A stretch of 64,000 nt of DNA from Aphelenchoides besseyi (Eukaryota; Nematoda; Chromadorea; Rhabditida; Aphelenchoididae): contig JAMPIQ010000001.1 of the NCBI GenBank assembly GCA_024699855.1, positions 13,702,001 to 13,766,000 of the forward strand. The letters run 5' to 3'. Both the position numbers and the translations under genes were made by a program. Shown here piece by piece: positions 53,641 through 64,000 of the stretch. The stretch's first letter is position 1. Every line of letters starts with the position of its first letter. The notes under the pieces are model-generated. The model worked only from the letters and a program-made list of their open reading frames with translations. It was not told the origin of the DNA and did no database searches.

Positions 53641-53983
53641 GCAGTTTGAATGGAACCTTTCACTATTCCTTGCAAGTTTATTGTACGATGTTCAATTATT
53701 TCTAAAACTCAAATGAAACCAAGTATGAATCCGTTTAGTTGAATTGTCTTCTTAAAATTATTTTGAATCCCATTAACTATATAGAAACAAATTTCTATTT
53801 TATCTTTGGTCTTTGTATCAATAAACACTACGATTTAGTCAAAGTTTAAGTGATTTTACTGAAAATGAGCAAATGTATTTGGTAGATCAAAGAAGGGAAT
53901 ACGTGTGTTTTGTTCAAAGAAACTAAATTCAAACTCTGATATAAGAATTAAGGAAAAGAATTCGAATCGTCTTATTCGTCAGC
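53641..53983. other. Spacer, no gene
   Basis: AT-rich 3' flank of the transporter gene. Nothing recognised. Confidence 0.4.
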
Positions 53984-56108
53984 TCAATGTGTGTCCAATC
54001 CAGCAATCGAGCCTTTTGGTACAACGGAAACTCGTGGTCGAGTTGGTGCTCGTTTGGTGAACGTCGCTGGTTGAGTGTCAGCGTATCGCCAGAAGATTAA
54101 AGCACCCTAAAAGAATATCGACTCAATATCGTTTCGATCTCAAATTGCTTACCAATGCCAAGACAGCGGCAATGATAAAGAAGATCGAACGCCATTCGGT
54201 TTTTGACTCCTGATACTCAACGAAAACATCGAAAAGAGTCGGAGCCAAGAACAAGCACAAGCATTTGATGAACTGAATTGCAGCAATGACGAAATGACTG
54301 TACTGTCTAAAACAACAAACAACAATTAGTGCAATCTTCTCATTCAAAGTTTTCGTAGGAACTTTCGATTAATCGTCAACTACGTTCTTGTCGCTCGTCA
54401 TCGAATTAAAATCACTTGGACGGACGACAAATTAATCGGAAATTAACTGCATTTTTGGTTCCGAGTAAAAAACAAAACGATTAGCAGCGGAAATGTTTGC
54501 CGAAATTAATTGAGTGGAAATTTTCAAGTGGCTTCCAATTTTGTCATCATTCATGGTCGAGAACTTACCGAGACGCCAAAGTTGCACATTTGTAGAAACC
54601 ACCGCCTGAGGCTGCGAAAAGCATGTGAATGAGAATGATAACGATAATCGACAGAGTCGGCAAATTTTGAACACAAGCCAACAGTAAGTAGAGAACGGCG
54701 GGACCAGCAACGGCGATCGTGTTGAAAATGATGACTTTTGTAGTTTCACTCAACGATCTAAATCGCTTATAAGGTGTGTTCGGATCATCGAAACTCACTT
54801 GATGTTATCGCACAGAACACCGAAGATCAATTTCAATGGGATGTACGCAAATGTTGCAATGGAAGAGTAAATTCCGGCGTCACGGACGTTGAATCCCAAA
54901 ACGAAATGAATGTAAATCGGAAGGTACATATGCAAGAAAAGAGCGGACAAAAGGTAACCGAAAGCACAAAACCAGGATGACAAAATGGTTGTGTTGCGCA
55001 TAATCGCTCCGACAGGCACATTTGCACCCATTTCGATGTGAGCGTTTCCTTTGTTCTGATGAATCTCTTCGAGTTCGGCACAACTCACACGTCGATGCAT
55101 GTCCGGCCAATCGTTGTAGAAGATCAACCACAGGACGAAAACAACAATACCAGCAGCTGCATGAATGTAGTAAATAGATGGCCATCCAAGGAATGAGTTA
55201 CAGAGCTGAAAACACCGTTCAATTATCATTTTGTTTCATAATCAAACTTACAAATCCGGCAAACAAATTGGTGAATGTTAACGAAAGTGGTGAGTAGCAG
55301 GTCAAAACAGAAATGAAGATCGCGTGCTAAACAATAGATTACCTGAGCTTTCGATATAATTCACAAACCTGTTGCAAAGATGCCCAATGAGAGGTGAGAA
55401 CTCCAATGACGGCAAAATCAGCTGAAAAGCAGAATTGTTAATCAAAATATTCAATCCGCAAATCTCTTGACTTGCTGTCAACTACTCACCGGCATAAGCA
55501 ATTCCCTAAACTCAATCAATTAAACGATGTCGACATTTAAAACACAAACCTGAAGTAAACGCATAGCAGTGAACGGCCAGATTCCCATTGATGCGGTTAA
55601 TGGAATCAATGCAGTTGCAACGGCCGACAAAATACCAGCTCCAAAGAACACAAACCGCGCACCAAAATGTCCATAGAGCCAACTGAACGGGAAAGTTGCA
55701 ATCAACGAGCCGACAGCAACTGCCCACATGAGCAATCCTTTCTCGTTTTGTGTGTATTGATAGGTCGGGAAATCGCTGTTAATCTACAAAATTGTTCAAT
55801 AAACGTTTTCTTTTTTTTTGAAAAGGCTTACTGTAACATTTGGAGCTGGAGCCATGCAAATCAAAGCGATATTGACCTATGAGCCCAGTGGTTAGTTAGC
55901 TTACGGTTTCCCAACTTACAGTAAACATATTTGAGGAAATAGACGTGAGACAGAACAACGCAATAATTAAGATGACAAAACGAAAGTTATTTGGCAAACA
56001 TGAGCACGAGCCTTCTTCTCTAGTCACACACTCATCCAACTTCATTCTTTCGCCGCGTCGATCGTTGGGATCGTGGCCGTTGCGCGGATTTGCCGTTCCG
56101 GTTAACAT
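53984..56108 (-). CDS. SLC17-type anion/phosphate MFS transporter
   Basis: Ten exons: 56108-55920, 55876-55832, 55783-55550, 55505-55490, 55421-55369, 55326-55252, 55205-54799, 54757-54569, 54306-54153 and 54106-53984; 494 aa, every phase closed. Twelve hydrophobic segments are visible. SLC17 marks: an early VNIALICM, YQYTQNEKGLLMWAVAVGS, a large extracellular-to-TM7 step with WLIFYNDWPDMH, GYLLSALFLHMYLPIYIHF, GGGFYKC and the C-terminal IFFIIAAVLAL...YADTQPATF. Family members (sialin, NPT, VGLUT) move organic anions or phosphate; the substrate here is unknown. Exon 4 is only 16 bp. The N-terminus holds four close cysteines. Confidence 0.88.
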
Positions 56109-57825
56109 TGTGAACGAAATCGAAAGTTTAAAACTGAAAATTTTCAACGTTAACTTCAACAAAACCCTAACACAAATTGACAGCACGAAAGTTATTTCAG
56201 GCAAATCGACCAAAAATCATAGGTAGAGCAGACAGACAAAAATGTTTGTAATCGTTTTTTTAAAGTTTCCACTTCTGAGGCTCAAGTGTCAAAGGGTTTC
56301 CATTGAACACCGAAGCTTCGGGAGCGAGCGAATATCGTACCGATTCGAAATCGACCTCGTCGCCCGAGAAATCGAAACTGACAACCGCGAAACGTAGCGA
56401 CAGAACGTCGAGTTTCGGGGTTAAATAAAAACGTTCAACGTTCTTTCAAGCACAAACTTTCAAGTTTGTTCTGAAGACTGAAAGTTTTGTAGTCGACCGA
56501 AACGGTTGATTTAATTTGGATGCTCAGTAGTTAAATCGGAAACAAACTGTTGACTTCGCTTGCCCATCGACTTCACTTTCCCGCCCGTTCGATGCGTCGA
56601 AGCGGCGGCTAATTGACGCCGAAAAAACACGTCGGTTGCCATCGAACGTGGTCGGGTCGTACTCCCAATCGACTAATATCAACAAACAATGTGCGTTGAT
56701 TGACGGTAGGCGGAGTTGTTGATTACTCGAAGCGCGAATTGGGAAATCGAAATTGCAACCACTTCGACCACAAATTTGTCGGAAGGTTGTTTTCGGTTAT
56801 GTCGATCGAACTTTGATGCGACAACAATTTCGACGTTCCGAGAAGTTTACGTCGAACTCAACGATCACTGAAGAATTCGCCCAAACTCGAGAGTCAATCA
56901 GTGGGTAACAAATAAGTTCGGAAGGATGAAACAATAACCGGAGACTCCGAATGTTCATCGTCCATATACGCACTTCGACTCGAGCATTCGATTTTGGTTT
57001 CTGATTGTCGAAACTAATCGTTTCATAATCAGTGGGCGTTTTTGTTTTTCTTCCATCGTCCTTCTCGAACACTCCGCAACGACTTCTGAGATGATTGATC
57101 GTCGCGTTGTTTTACTCTGCACGCAACAACTCCCCACCACCATCAGCAAATTCAATGCTCCAATAATAGACGCCTCGGGTTTTGGTGTCATCTCGTTGGT
57201 TTTAATTGTTTTTTAAAGAACCAGAAGAATGATTGATTGAGCCGCTATCATCGACTAAACACCGTCGATTGTCAAAATTGGGCGCAATCTTTAATCACCG
57301 GATAGTTTTTGCAAGAAACTTAAAGATCGAAAACCACAAGCTCTCGTATTCGATGCGATTTCAAAGAACATACAATTCGAATTGAACGACAAACCGTAGA
57401 TCACGAACTCGAAATTTTCGTTTCCTTCGCTCCACTTCACACTCGGCAGTTTAATTCGATTTGATTGAGCAGTAAACTCGGAATGCACTTTAAAGTTTTT
57501 GTAACCGAAATCTTAAATCAGTTGCTTCAGAAGTCTCCAAACGACAACAAACCATCAATCTGATCAAATCGACTTTGCAATCACAAACTCACAACAAACG
57601 CACGTTTCTCTTCGAATAAACACGCGCGCCGCAGAGAACGATGGTCATGAGTTTGAACAATGAAACGAAATTGATCGAACGAAACGTTTGGGTTTACAGT
57701 TCGAAAACGTCATTGACAAGATTTCGAAACAAGAATTCATTGTACACTTCAAAATCACTACGATTCGCATTAGCGGACTAGGAATTCAGAAATGGAAACC
57801 AAGTTTATTGTTTCAATTTTCGTGT
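56109..57825. other. Intergenic, no gene recognised
   Basis: 1.7 kb between the 5' end of the transporter gene and the 3' end of the carrier gene. Frames are short, with TCGA-rich sequence and no motif. An AATAAA near 57617 is not close to a recognised stop. Confidence 0.45.
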
Positions 57826-59026
57826 TCAGGATTCACAAAGGTAATAAAACAACCTTTTGGTGTTCTCGTAGGTCAGTAATAAAGCTCCGTTCGAAATGAA
57901 AGACCGGCAGACCGTCGGAAAGAGACCTTTGAATAGTGCAGATATTCCTGAAATCACCAATACACTTTAATTCAGATGTTATTCTTACCGTCTTCACGAA
58001 TCAGATGTAAGAAAGTAGTGAGCAACGTGCCAGAGCCATAAACTTGAATTCGTGACTTCAGTACATCAATCGGATAAATTGAAGTCCAATAAGCAACTCC
58101 ACTAAGTCCACCGCACAACATTGTTCGTGAAATTCCTGAATCCTATTAGCGAACTTAAATGTTACGAACATACCGATCTGATCCCGTCGTTCACCTTCGC
58201 GACGTGCAAATTCACGTGCTGTTTCGTAGACACCTGCAAAATTCAACAATCGAGTTTTCTAGAATACTCACCAAAAAGAATGGAGTTACCCAACGATTGT
58301 CGTAGCAATGTCGCCGTATAACCAGTGAACAAACCGTTAAATCCTTCTTTTTGTATCAACTCACGACATAAACGTAAAGCACCACTGAAATTGGAGATCA
58401 AAGAGGTTAACACAATAAACTAACCTGTGGTTTTTTGGATGCAATTCGCGCATCGTTTGAAGTCGACATTTGATCAGTTCAGTTGGACAGCGAGTAAAGG
58501 CAGCAAATGCACCGGCCATTCCACCAGCTGAAATGTTCATTACAGATTATCGTTTATGTTTCTTACCCAATGCTGATTGTAGTGGAGACAAACGGTTACG
58601 ATCAGTAGTGTTTGAAGTTAAGGCGACAATCTAAAGAACGTTAAGAAGCCCCAAATTAAACGAACCATTCTGCTGTAATCATAAGCCACAAAGATTACTG
58701 CGTTCTCTGCCAAACGGGCCGTCAACGCGGGAGTAAAGCCTGAAAACAAATGCTTTAGAAATCGTTAAGATTGAAAACAAACCGGCGTAGAACTTTTGGA
58801 GTCCATCGACTCGTAACGTTTGAAGTGCACATGTTCTGAAGTTTGGATAGAGATGAGGAAACAGTTGGAGTTTAACTTTGATTGTATCCACAGGCTGGGC
58901 AACGAGAGTGTTTGCGAAAGCACCAGAACATCCGGCAATCACATTCGATATGACCAACTTCGTGTGTGAAAGTTCGGCAGCTTTTCGATCAGCTGCAACA
59001 GCCGAGCGACTTTTCTGCGCCAACAT
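57826..59026 (-). CDS. Mitochondrial ornithine transporter (SLC25A15/ORNT1-like)
   Basis: Eight exons: 59026-58783, 58739-58666, 58630-58567, 58527-58425, 58384-58272, 58233-58174, 58135-57989 and 57947-57826; 308 aa, phases closed. Three mitochondrial-carrier repeats with PX(D/E)XX(K/R): [22 protein letters not shown] and [11 protein letters not shown]. The first repeat continues [12 protein letters not shown] and [16 protein letters not shown], the pattern of ORNT1 (FP.LY....DC; PAL.A..AENSVLF), and the second [13 protein letters not shown] is identical in order. It exchanges cytosolic ornithine for citrulline across the inner membrane in the family. The ATG follows an ATCTTCAG acceptor; upstream in-frame codons are judged 5' UTR. 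Confidence 0.88.
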
Positions 59027-59248
59027 TAGTATGAATGGACTGAAGATTGTTAGCTGACATTTGTGTCCAATTTGCATATTTTCATTTGAAATTCGAGACT
59101 TTTTGGTTGGCCATGGGATAAAAGCGAAAACGAGCGGAGTTGAGTGGACGGTTGATTCTAATGTGATTATCAATTATGCATAAGACTTTCAGTTTAAGAC
59201 CAAAATCTGTTAGTTCTCTTTTCATTCATTGTTCAAAATTATCTTCAG

Positions 59249-60320
59249 ATGGCCGCGTTAAGTTTTGTTCTCCTCTGTATTCTTTTGGCCTTTGAATTTT
59301 TCATCGATCTGAAGGTGATAGCTGACGATTATCAAGCGTGTTTCAAGGAGGTTGGCAATGACGTGTAAGTCCTTCGGTTTATATCTTATAGATCGGCTTT
59401 TCAGAGAGTTACGTGGATTGAGTAATTCAGCTGCGGCCGAATTGGAAGTCCCGCAATATGGCGATGTGGAAATGGAAATTGATTTCGATTTCTCATGGGA
59501 ACGTGGCTACGAGTAAGTTCGGTATCAAAATTTAATATAAAGAGCATTACAGCCTTGATATGATTATTGGAAATCTGGAAGTGGTATTTGAAATGCGAAA
59601 ATATAGAAACAAACCAAAACACCTTGCTATTTGGAACCATATTACCCAACGTATTGTGACCGTAATTGATCATAATGAGCCTTTTTGTTTTAGAAAACAT
59701 GCGCTTCCTATTGCCGTGTCTTGGAAAAATTGCCGAGTATGGTGTGTTTCTTCAAAACGCAAGTAGCAGCTTGGAAGAACTAGTGGCTTTCGGTCCGGTC
59801 GATTTCATAAGGAAAAATGGCGCTCGAAGAATCTTGATCCAATCAAGAACTTACGACCACTCTGATTTTCCTGTCATTCGCTTTGTAAGATTTCTCTTGG
59901 ATGATAAGCTATTTGTTGCAGAAAAAGACAAAGATCTTCAAACCACAACCGATGACAACTTCCGCACCGCCTGCGAAGAAGAGCACCAATCCGCTTCTGA
60001 TCGTGTGAGTTACCGATTGCTTCTCGATTTTAATGTTTAGCATCTTGGTCGTGCTCATCATAGCCTTCATCGCATCCTCTAGCATTTTTGGCGTCTGTTG
60101 GTACGTAAAACACAACAAAAAGCAGAAACCATTAAGTGTGAAAGGTGATCAGAAGGACAAACCGAAGCGTGTGAAGGACGAAAGCAAACTGTCAAACAAA
60201 GAAAAATCATCGAAAAAACATAAATCAGCAAAATATGTCAAGAAGTCACCAAAGAAATCGGTGAAGAAGGTAACTGCAGAAATGAAACCAAAAACAGAGG
60301 AAAGTGGACATGATGATTAG
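59249..60320 (+). CDS. Single-pass membrane protein with Lys-rich tail, last junction unresolved
   Basis: Exons 59249-59364, 59405-59512, 59553-59650 and 59694-59884 join in phase: a signal peptide (MAALSFVLLCILLAFEFFI), then an acidic luminal region (YGDVEMEIDFDFSWERGYD) and LEELVAFGPVDFIRKNGARR. A Pro/Thr/Lys exon (from 59925) and a terminal exon with a helix (ILVVLIIAFIASSSIFGVCW) followed by about 65 residues with some 25 Lys (to 60320) complete the expected type I layout. The last junction (GTGAGT at 60005, TTTAG at 60040) does not keep frame in my model, so one boundary is wrong or the last part is separate, starting MFSILVV at 60033. The ATG follows TTCAG directly. Function unknown. 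Confidence 0.5.
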
Positions 60321-60891
60321 ACCACTTACCATATCCGCAAGCATTAGTTATTGAGATAAACTTGAGAATATCTGTAATGAAACATAACAAGTTGATTGGC
60401 ACAATCTCTAAGTTTGATGTTTTGAGATGACTTTACAATTTGATTTCACAATCGCGGGGCGATAACTGATGTACAAGTTTTGGGGGGAAGCATCGAGGAA
60501 TCTAGCAATGATGAATTCTCAACATCGAAAAAGACGACGACAAAAAGTGTTGACTTCGAAAAGCTCAAGTGTTGAAAATGAGCCGAAACCGAAAGTCTTT
60601 TTCAAATAACTTAATTTAGAATACAAGTTCCAATTATAAATCTTCATGTTAATTTGCGTTATTGAGCACTCACTTCGGAAATCTTACGATAGTAAGTGGG
60701 AAAGTGCAAAAGTTAGTTTTTGAGTCGTAATCTAATTGTCCAATTAGAAGTGTTTTTTATTGCGCAGTGAATTCGGAGAAGTCGACTGATTCGATTAACA
60801 AAAATCGGGACGTCCAATCGAGAAATTCACAGATCCCAGCATTAAGACAACTGAAGTGACTGTTGAGGTTCTTTTCAGTCGGTCAAACAAA
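60321..60891. other. Intergenic spacer
   Basis: 3' flank of the preceding gene and promoter of the P450. No exon or repeat was seen. Confidence 0.45.
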
Positions 60892-62703
60892 ATGTTTCTG
60901 AATCCAATAGCATTGATTATCATCGTTGTTGTGTTTCTGATTGCAAAGTTGGTTCAATACATCAGCTACATTCGCTCTTATCCGCCCGGTCCTTGGGCTT
61001 TGCCAGTCATTGGAAACTTTCTTCAGGTTCGTAAAGTTCAATTCAAATTTGTGGATTCACAACTGCAGATCGACACCGCGAATCCGCATCGATCCATGGT
61101 CAAATGGTCGAAAAAGTTTGGGAGCGTTTTCACTGTTTGGTTACCGAAACCAGTTGTTGTTTTGGCGAACATTGATGCAATGAAAGAAGCCCTTCTGCAA
61201 CAAGGTTATCAAACAATTATATCGACAGTAACTTTTGATTTCAGGAGACCACTTTTCTGATCGTCCAATGTCTTTTCTCTACAATCTATTTACGGCCTAC
61301 AACGAAGATGGCGATGGAATCATTTTGTGTCGTGGGCCAAGATGGCAAGCTCAACGACGATTCGCATTACGCACCTTCAGAACCTTCGGAATGGGAAAAC
61401 AGCAAATGGAAAGTCGAATAAATTTTCATTTGAATCGTTTGGTTGAGCAAATTAAACAAAAAATCTTTGAGAGTTCTAATGAGGTTAGAAGTTGAAAGTT
61501 GAAACTGAACATGAAAATTTTGTAGACGGCAGTTGTCGACTTGCATTACCATTTGGCCTTTTGTTTTGGAAACATAATCCACGATCTGGTCATGGGCCGT
61601 CACTATGAAGAAGGAGATCCCGAGTTTCTTTACTTCAAAAAAATGATTGACGGTGTTCTGCAGGACGTGAGCTTCTGCAATGAATCTTCACATGAACATC
61701 GATTTTAGGTCGCTAGTGTTCAAATGCTGTTAATTGACAACTACCCATGGTTTCGATATTTCTTGCCAACTTATAGTCGTTACACAACACAAGGATTTGC
61801 ACTCCAGGACTTTTTCATTCAAGAGATCAGACGACACGAAGAGAACTTTGATCCGAATCGCGAACCCGACAATTTCATCGACTGTTATCTTCGCGATATG
61901 AAAAGCGAGAATGCAGAGAAATCGAACTATTTAAAGTAAATCACTTCTTAGTGCAATACTATTGTTTTTAGTCGACAAACTTTGGTGCTAAATGCCGGTG
62001 ATTTGTGGACCGGTGGATTGGAGACGGTTGTCACTACAGTTCGTTGGGGCATCTTGTACATGATACACCATCCAGACATTCAAATGCGTTGTCAACGGGA
62101 ATTGGACGAAGTGGTTGGTGAATTGCCGTTGACTTTGGCGCATCGAAATCGAACTCCTTACTTGCATGCGGTGTTGGACGAATTGCAGCGAATTGTAAAC
62201 GTGTTACCATGGAATATCCCGCATTGTGTGAACAAAGACGTTGTGGTTTGTGGTCACTTGATCAAAGATAAGTTTTTAGGTTGTCATTCAATTCAAAATG
62301 TTTAGCTGGAACAACGGTGATGCCTCAGTTGGGTGCAATAAACTTTGACGATCGAATTTTTCCGAATCCCGAAGAGTTCGATCCGACTCGATTTCTGAGT
62401 CTATTCAACGGCGATTACACTCCATCACCGTTTCTCTTGCCATTTGGAATGGGTTAGTTAGAGATTAGAAATGTGTATTGAATTCGATTTGCAGGTAAAC
62501 GAGCGTGTTTGGGAGAGTCATTGGCACGTCAGGAATTGTATTTGGTTTTTGGTACGCTACTCAAAGAGTTTGTATTTGACGTGGATCCAACAAGTTCGTT
62601 TTCTCTGTACGTTCATTAACTCCAAAGCTTTTCAGTCGGATTGCCGTGTTTGTCGCGAACTGCCGGAATGGCAAACGTTCGTTTTAGAATGCAACAATCG
62701 TAA
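60892..62703 (+). CDS. Cytochrome P450, CYP2-clan (nematode CYP33-type)
   Basis: Exons 60892-61026, 61069-61204, 61245-61483, 61526-61666, 61709-61935, 61972-62267, 62306-62452, 62495-62593 and 62636-62703; 495 aa. N-terminal membrane anchor (ALIIIVVVFLIAKLVQYI) followed by PPGPWALPVIGN. I-helix DLWTGGLETVVTTVRW, ExxR helix as ELQR, a GTTVMPQLGAINFDD meander and the heme-binding loop FGMGKRACLGES with the thiolate Cys. An ER monooxygenase for lipids or xenobiotics in this clan. Intron 6 (62268-62305) begins AT instead of GT (AAG|ATAAGT), although phase and homology demand it; if not removed, translation stops before the heme loop. All other introns are GT-AG. Confidence 0.85.
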
Positions 62704-63025
62704 GATCAAAAATTTTTAGGTCCCCAAATCGACTTCTTACGTTGTCAAACGACGATCTGTGGAGGTTTTCGAGGAGAATTAAGAATGATTGACATTCAGT
62801 ATCAAATGTCTTGTTTGTTAATAAAAAAATTAGCTACAATTGGAAAACAAGTGGAGTGATTCTAATACGCAAACGGAAAAAGAATTGTGCTGTCGAAGTT
62901 TTTCTTGGTGGCCGACTGTAATGGCGAATGATTTGCATATAAAAGGGAGAGAGTGAAATTAGTTTGAGCTCATTTTCCGAAATTGTTGAAAGAGAAAAAG
63001 GTGTGTGCTTGAAATCTGCTCCGAG
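62704..63025. other. Intergenic spacer
   Basis: Short spacer with AATAAA near 62820. No gene. Confidence 0.4.
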
Positions 63026-64000
63026 ATGCCCAATTTTGTGGAACGTCAAATGGCAAAAGGAATGGAGAAGTCAATAAAGGCATATTTTGTCGTCAAGCAG
63101 TTGTAATGCAAAGTTCATTTCAGACAGCAGTTGATCGTCAGTTGGGCGGAAATGCCGAAGAAGACGACGAGGAAGAGAATCAGGTAAGTTCAAGTGTTCT
63201 TGTTTCAATAGCCATCAATGTTTCAGGGCGGTGATGAACAGGACGAAGAAGGAGGAGGTCGAGGTCGCAAGTTATTACGCAAATTAAGTGGTCGTTTTCG
63301 TCGTCGCAGATCGGGCTCGTCGACAAGCGCTGTCTCGAAATCCCCAGCCAACCGACTTCGAAAGCTATTTAAACGAAATAAAGATCAAGTCATGGAATCA
63401 GATGGTCAGGAAACGCCGGTTCAATCATCTGATCCTGAGATGGTTGAAACAGAAACTCCCGTCCAAAGTTCCGATGGCCAAACGCCTTCTGATCAGGTTT
63501 GGAAAAAAGAATAAGACTAACTGATTATTTCAGGTTACATCGGATACCGATGGAGCATCAAGAGCTGGATCGGATTGGACAAGCGGTGATGGATCGGCAA
63601 GCGAAGCTGAGGACGCAAAGAGTGGAAGGCCGAAACGATCGGAAGCCAAAAGCGACGAGCTCCGACTTCTCGAAATGAGACCAGACGACGCAGTCGCTTA
63701 TGATGCTCGTGCCAAAATGGCCTTCACTGTTCGTGTTCGTGTGATTGAAGGAAAGGAATTGCACGGCGAGAATCTGAATCCGCTTGTACGCATTCATTTG
63801 GGCGGCAAAACGCGAACCACACGTGCGATTTCGGGAACCGAACAACCGCGTTGGGATCAAACTCTAAGCTTCAACATGCGCACTTCCATCGAAGACTTAG
63901 CTCGTTTGAATTGCGAATTTAACGTAAGTAACGCAAAGAATCGGCCTTGTTAAGATTTATTTTGAATATGGCTGCTAGTGTCGTTGTTTCAGGTGTATTC
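63026..64000 (+). CDS. Ferlin family, 5' part (C2 domain), 3' partial
   Basis: Exons 63026-63079, 63124-63183, 63227-63496, 63534-63923 and from 63993 past the window end. The N-terminal 170 residues are low-complexity: an acidic stretch (EEDDEEEN), a basic one (RGRKLLRKLSGRFRRRRSG) and a repeated ETPVQSSD. A C2 domain follows, FTVRVRVIEGKELHGENLNP...RWDQTLSFNM, closest in pattern to ferlin C2B (RVRVIEGRQL.G.NI.P). Ferlins are tail-anchored C2 proteins that drive calcium-dependent membrane fusion (fer-1 and relatives). If it is a ferlin, the N-terminal C2A is missing and replaced by the charged region. Intron 1 is a GC-AG intron (AAG|GCATAT). Confidence 0.72.

Overview
The window is nuclear DNA of a nematode, probably a free-living rhabditid-type species; I cannot name the genus from sequence alone. 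Reasons: most introns are 38-60 bp with TTTTAG/TTTCAG acceptors; several start codons lie a few bases after an acceptor-like TTTTAG or TTCAG, which suggests spliced-leader trans-splicing; there is a nematode-type seven-helix chemoreceptor and a nematode OAC acyltransferase; many genes are compact, intron-rich and closely packed on both strands. No rRNA, tRNA, CRISPR array or bacterial operon was seen. Exon models below were built by hand by matching splice phases, and for the main genes all phases close.

Left arm (1-21.2 kb), host genes: a 5'-truncated Mesh/SUSD2-like adhesion protein; a short Sra/Srab-like receptor fragment; a small nuclear-looking unknown; decayed aspartic-protease relics; a 545-aa secreted protein with repeated modules; a GLYAT-like N-acyltransferase; a small multipass membrane protein; an S28-peptidase-like pseudoenzyme; a full OAC acyltransferase with SGNH domain; an acid ceramidase whose third intron holds a MULE-type miniature element; a 199-aa cysteine-rich secreted protein; and a 7TM chemoreceptor. 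A stretch of about 8.5 kb without recognisable genes follows, then a somatostatin/allatostatin-C-type neuropeptide GPCR (29.7-32.0 kb).

Middle (32.3-53.6 kb), a transposon graveyard with nested insertions: a mariner copy sits inside a KRBA2/Ginger-type integrase relic; a composite element with perfect 20-bp ends carries a mariner/ISXO2 chimeric ORF; a Tc1 element sits beside a second integrase relic with a CXC tail; a very young Ty3/Gypsy element with identical 181-bp LTRs is inserted in an ISXO2 (Merlin-type) transposase; a second mariner copy has ends of about 190 bp; there is a Helitron helicase fragment and a FLYWCH/MULE element. A 357-aa unknown gene and a 248-aa unknown ORF are interspersed.

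Right arm (54-64 kb), host genes again: an SLC17-type transporter with a 16-bp micro-exon, a mitochondrial ornithine carrier, a single-pass unknown, a CYP2-clan P450 with a non-GT donor, and the 5' part of a ferlin running off the window. I see no single new multi-gene system. The strongest leads are the S28 pseudoenzyme, the young Gypsy element with gag ATG and primer-binding site abutting the LTR, the chimeric composite transposon, and the autonomous/non-autonomous MULE pair.
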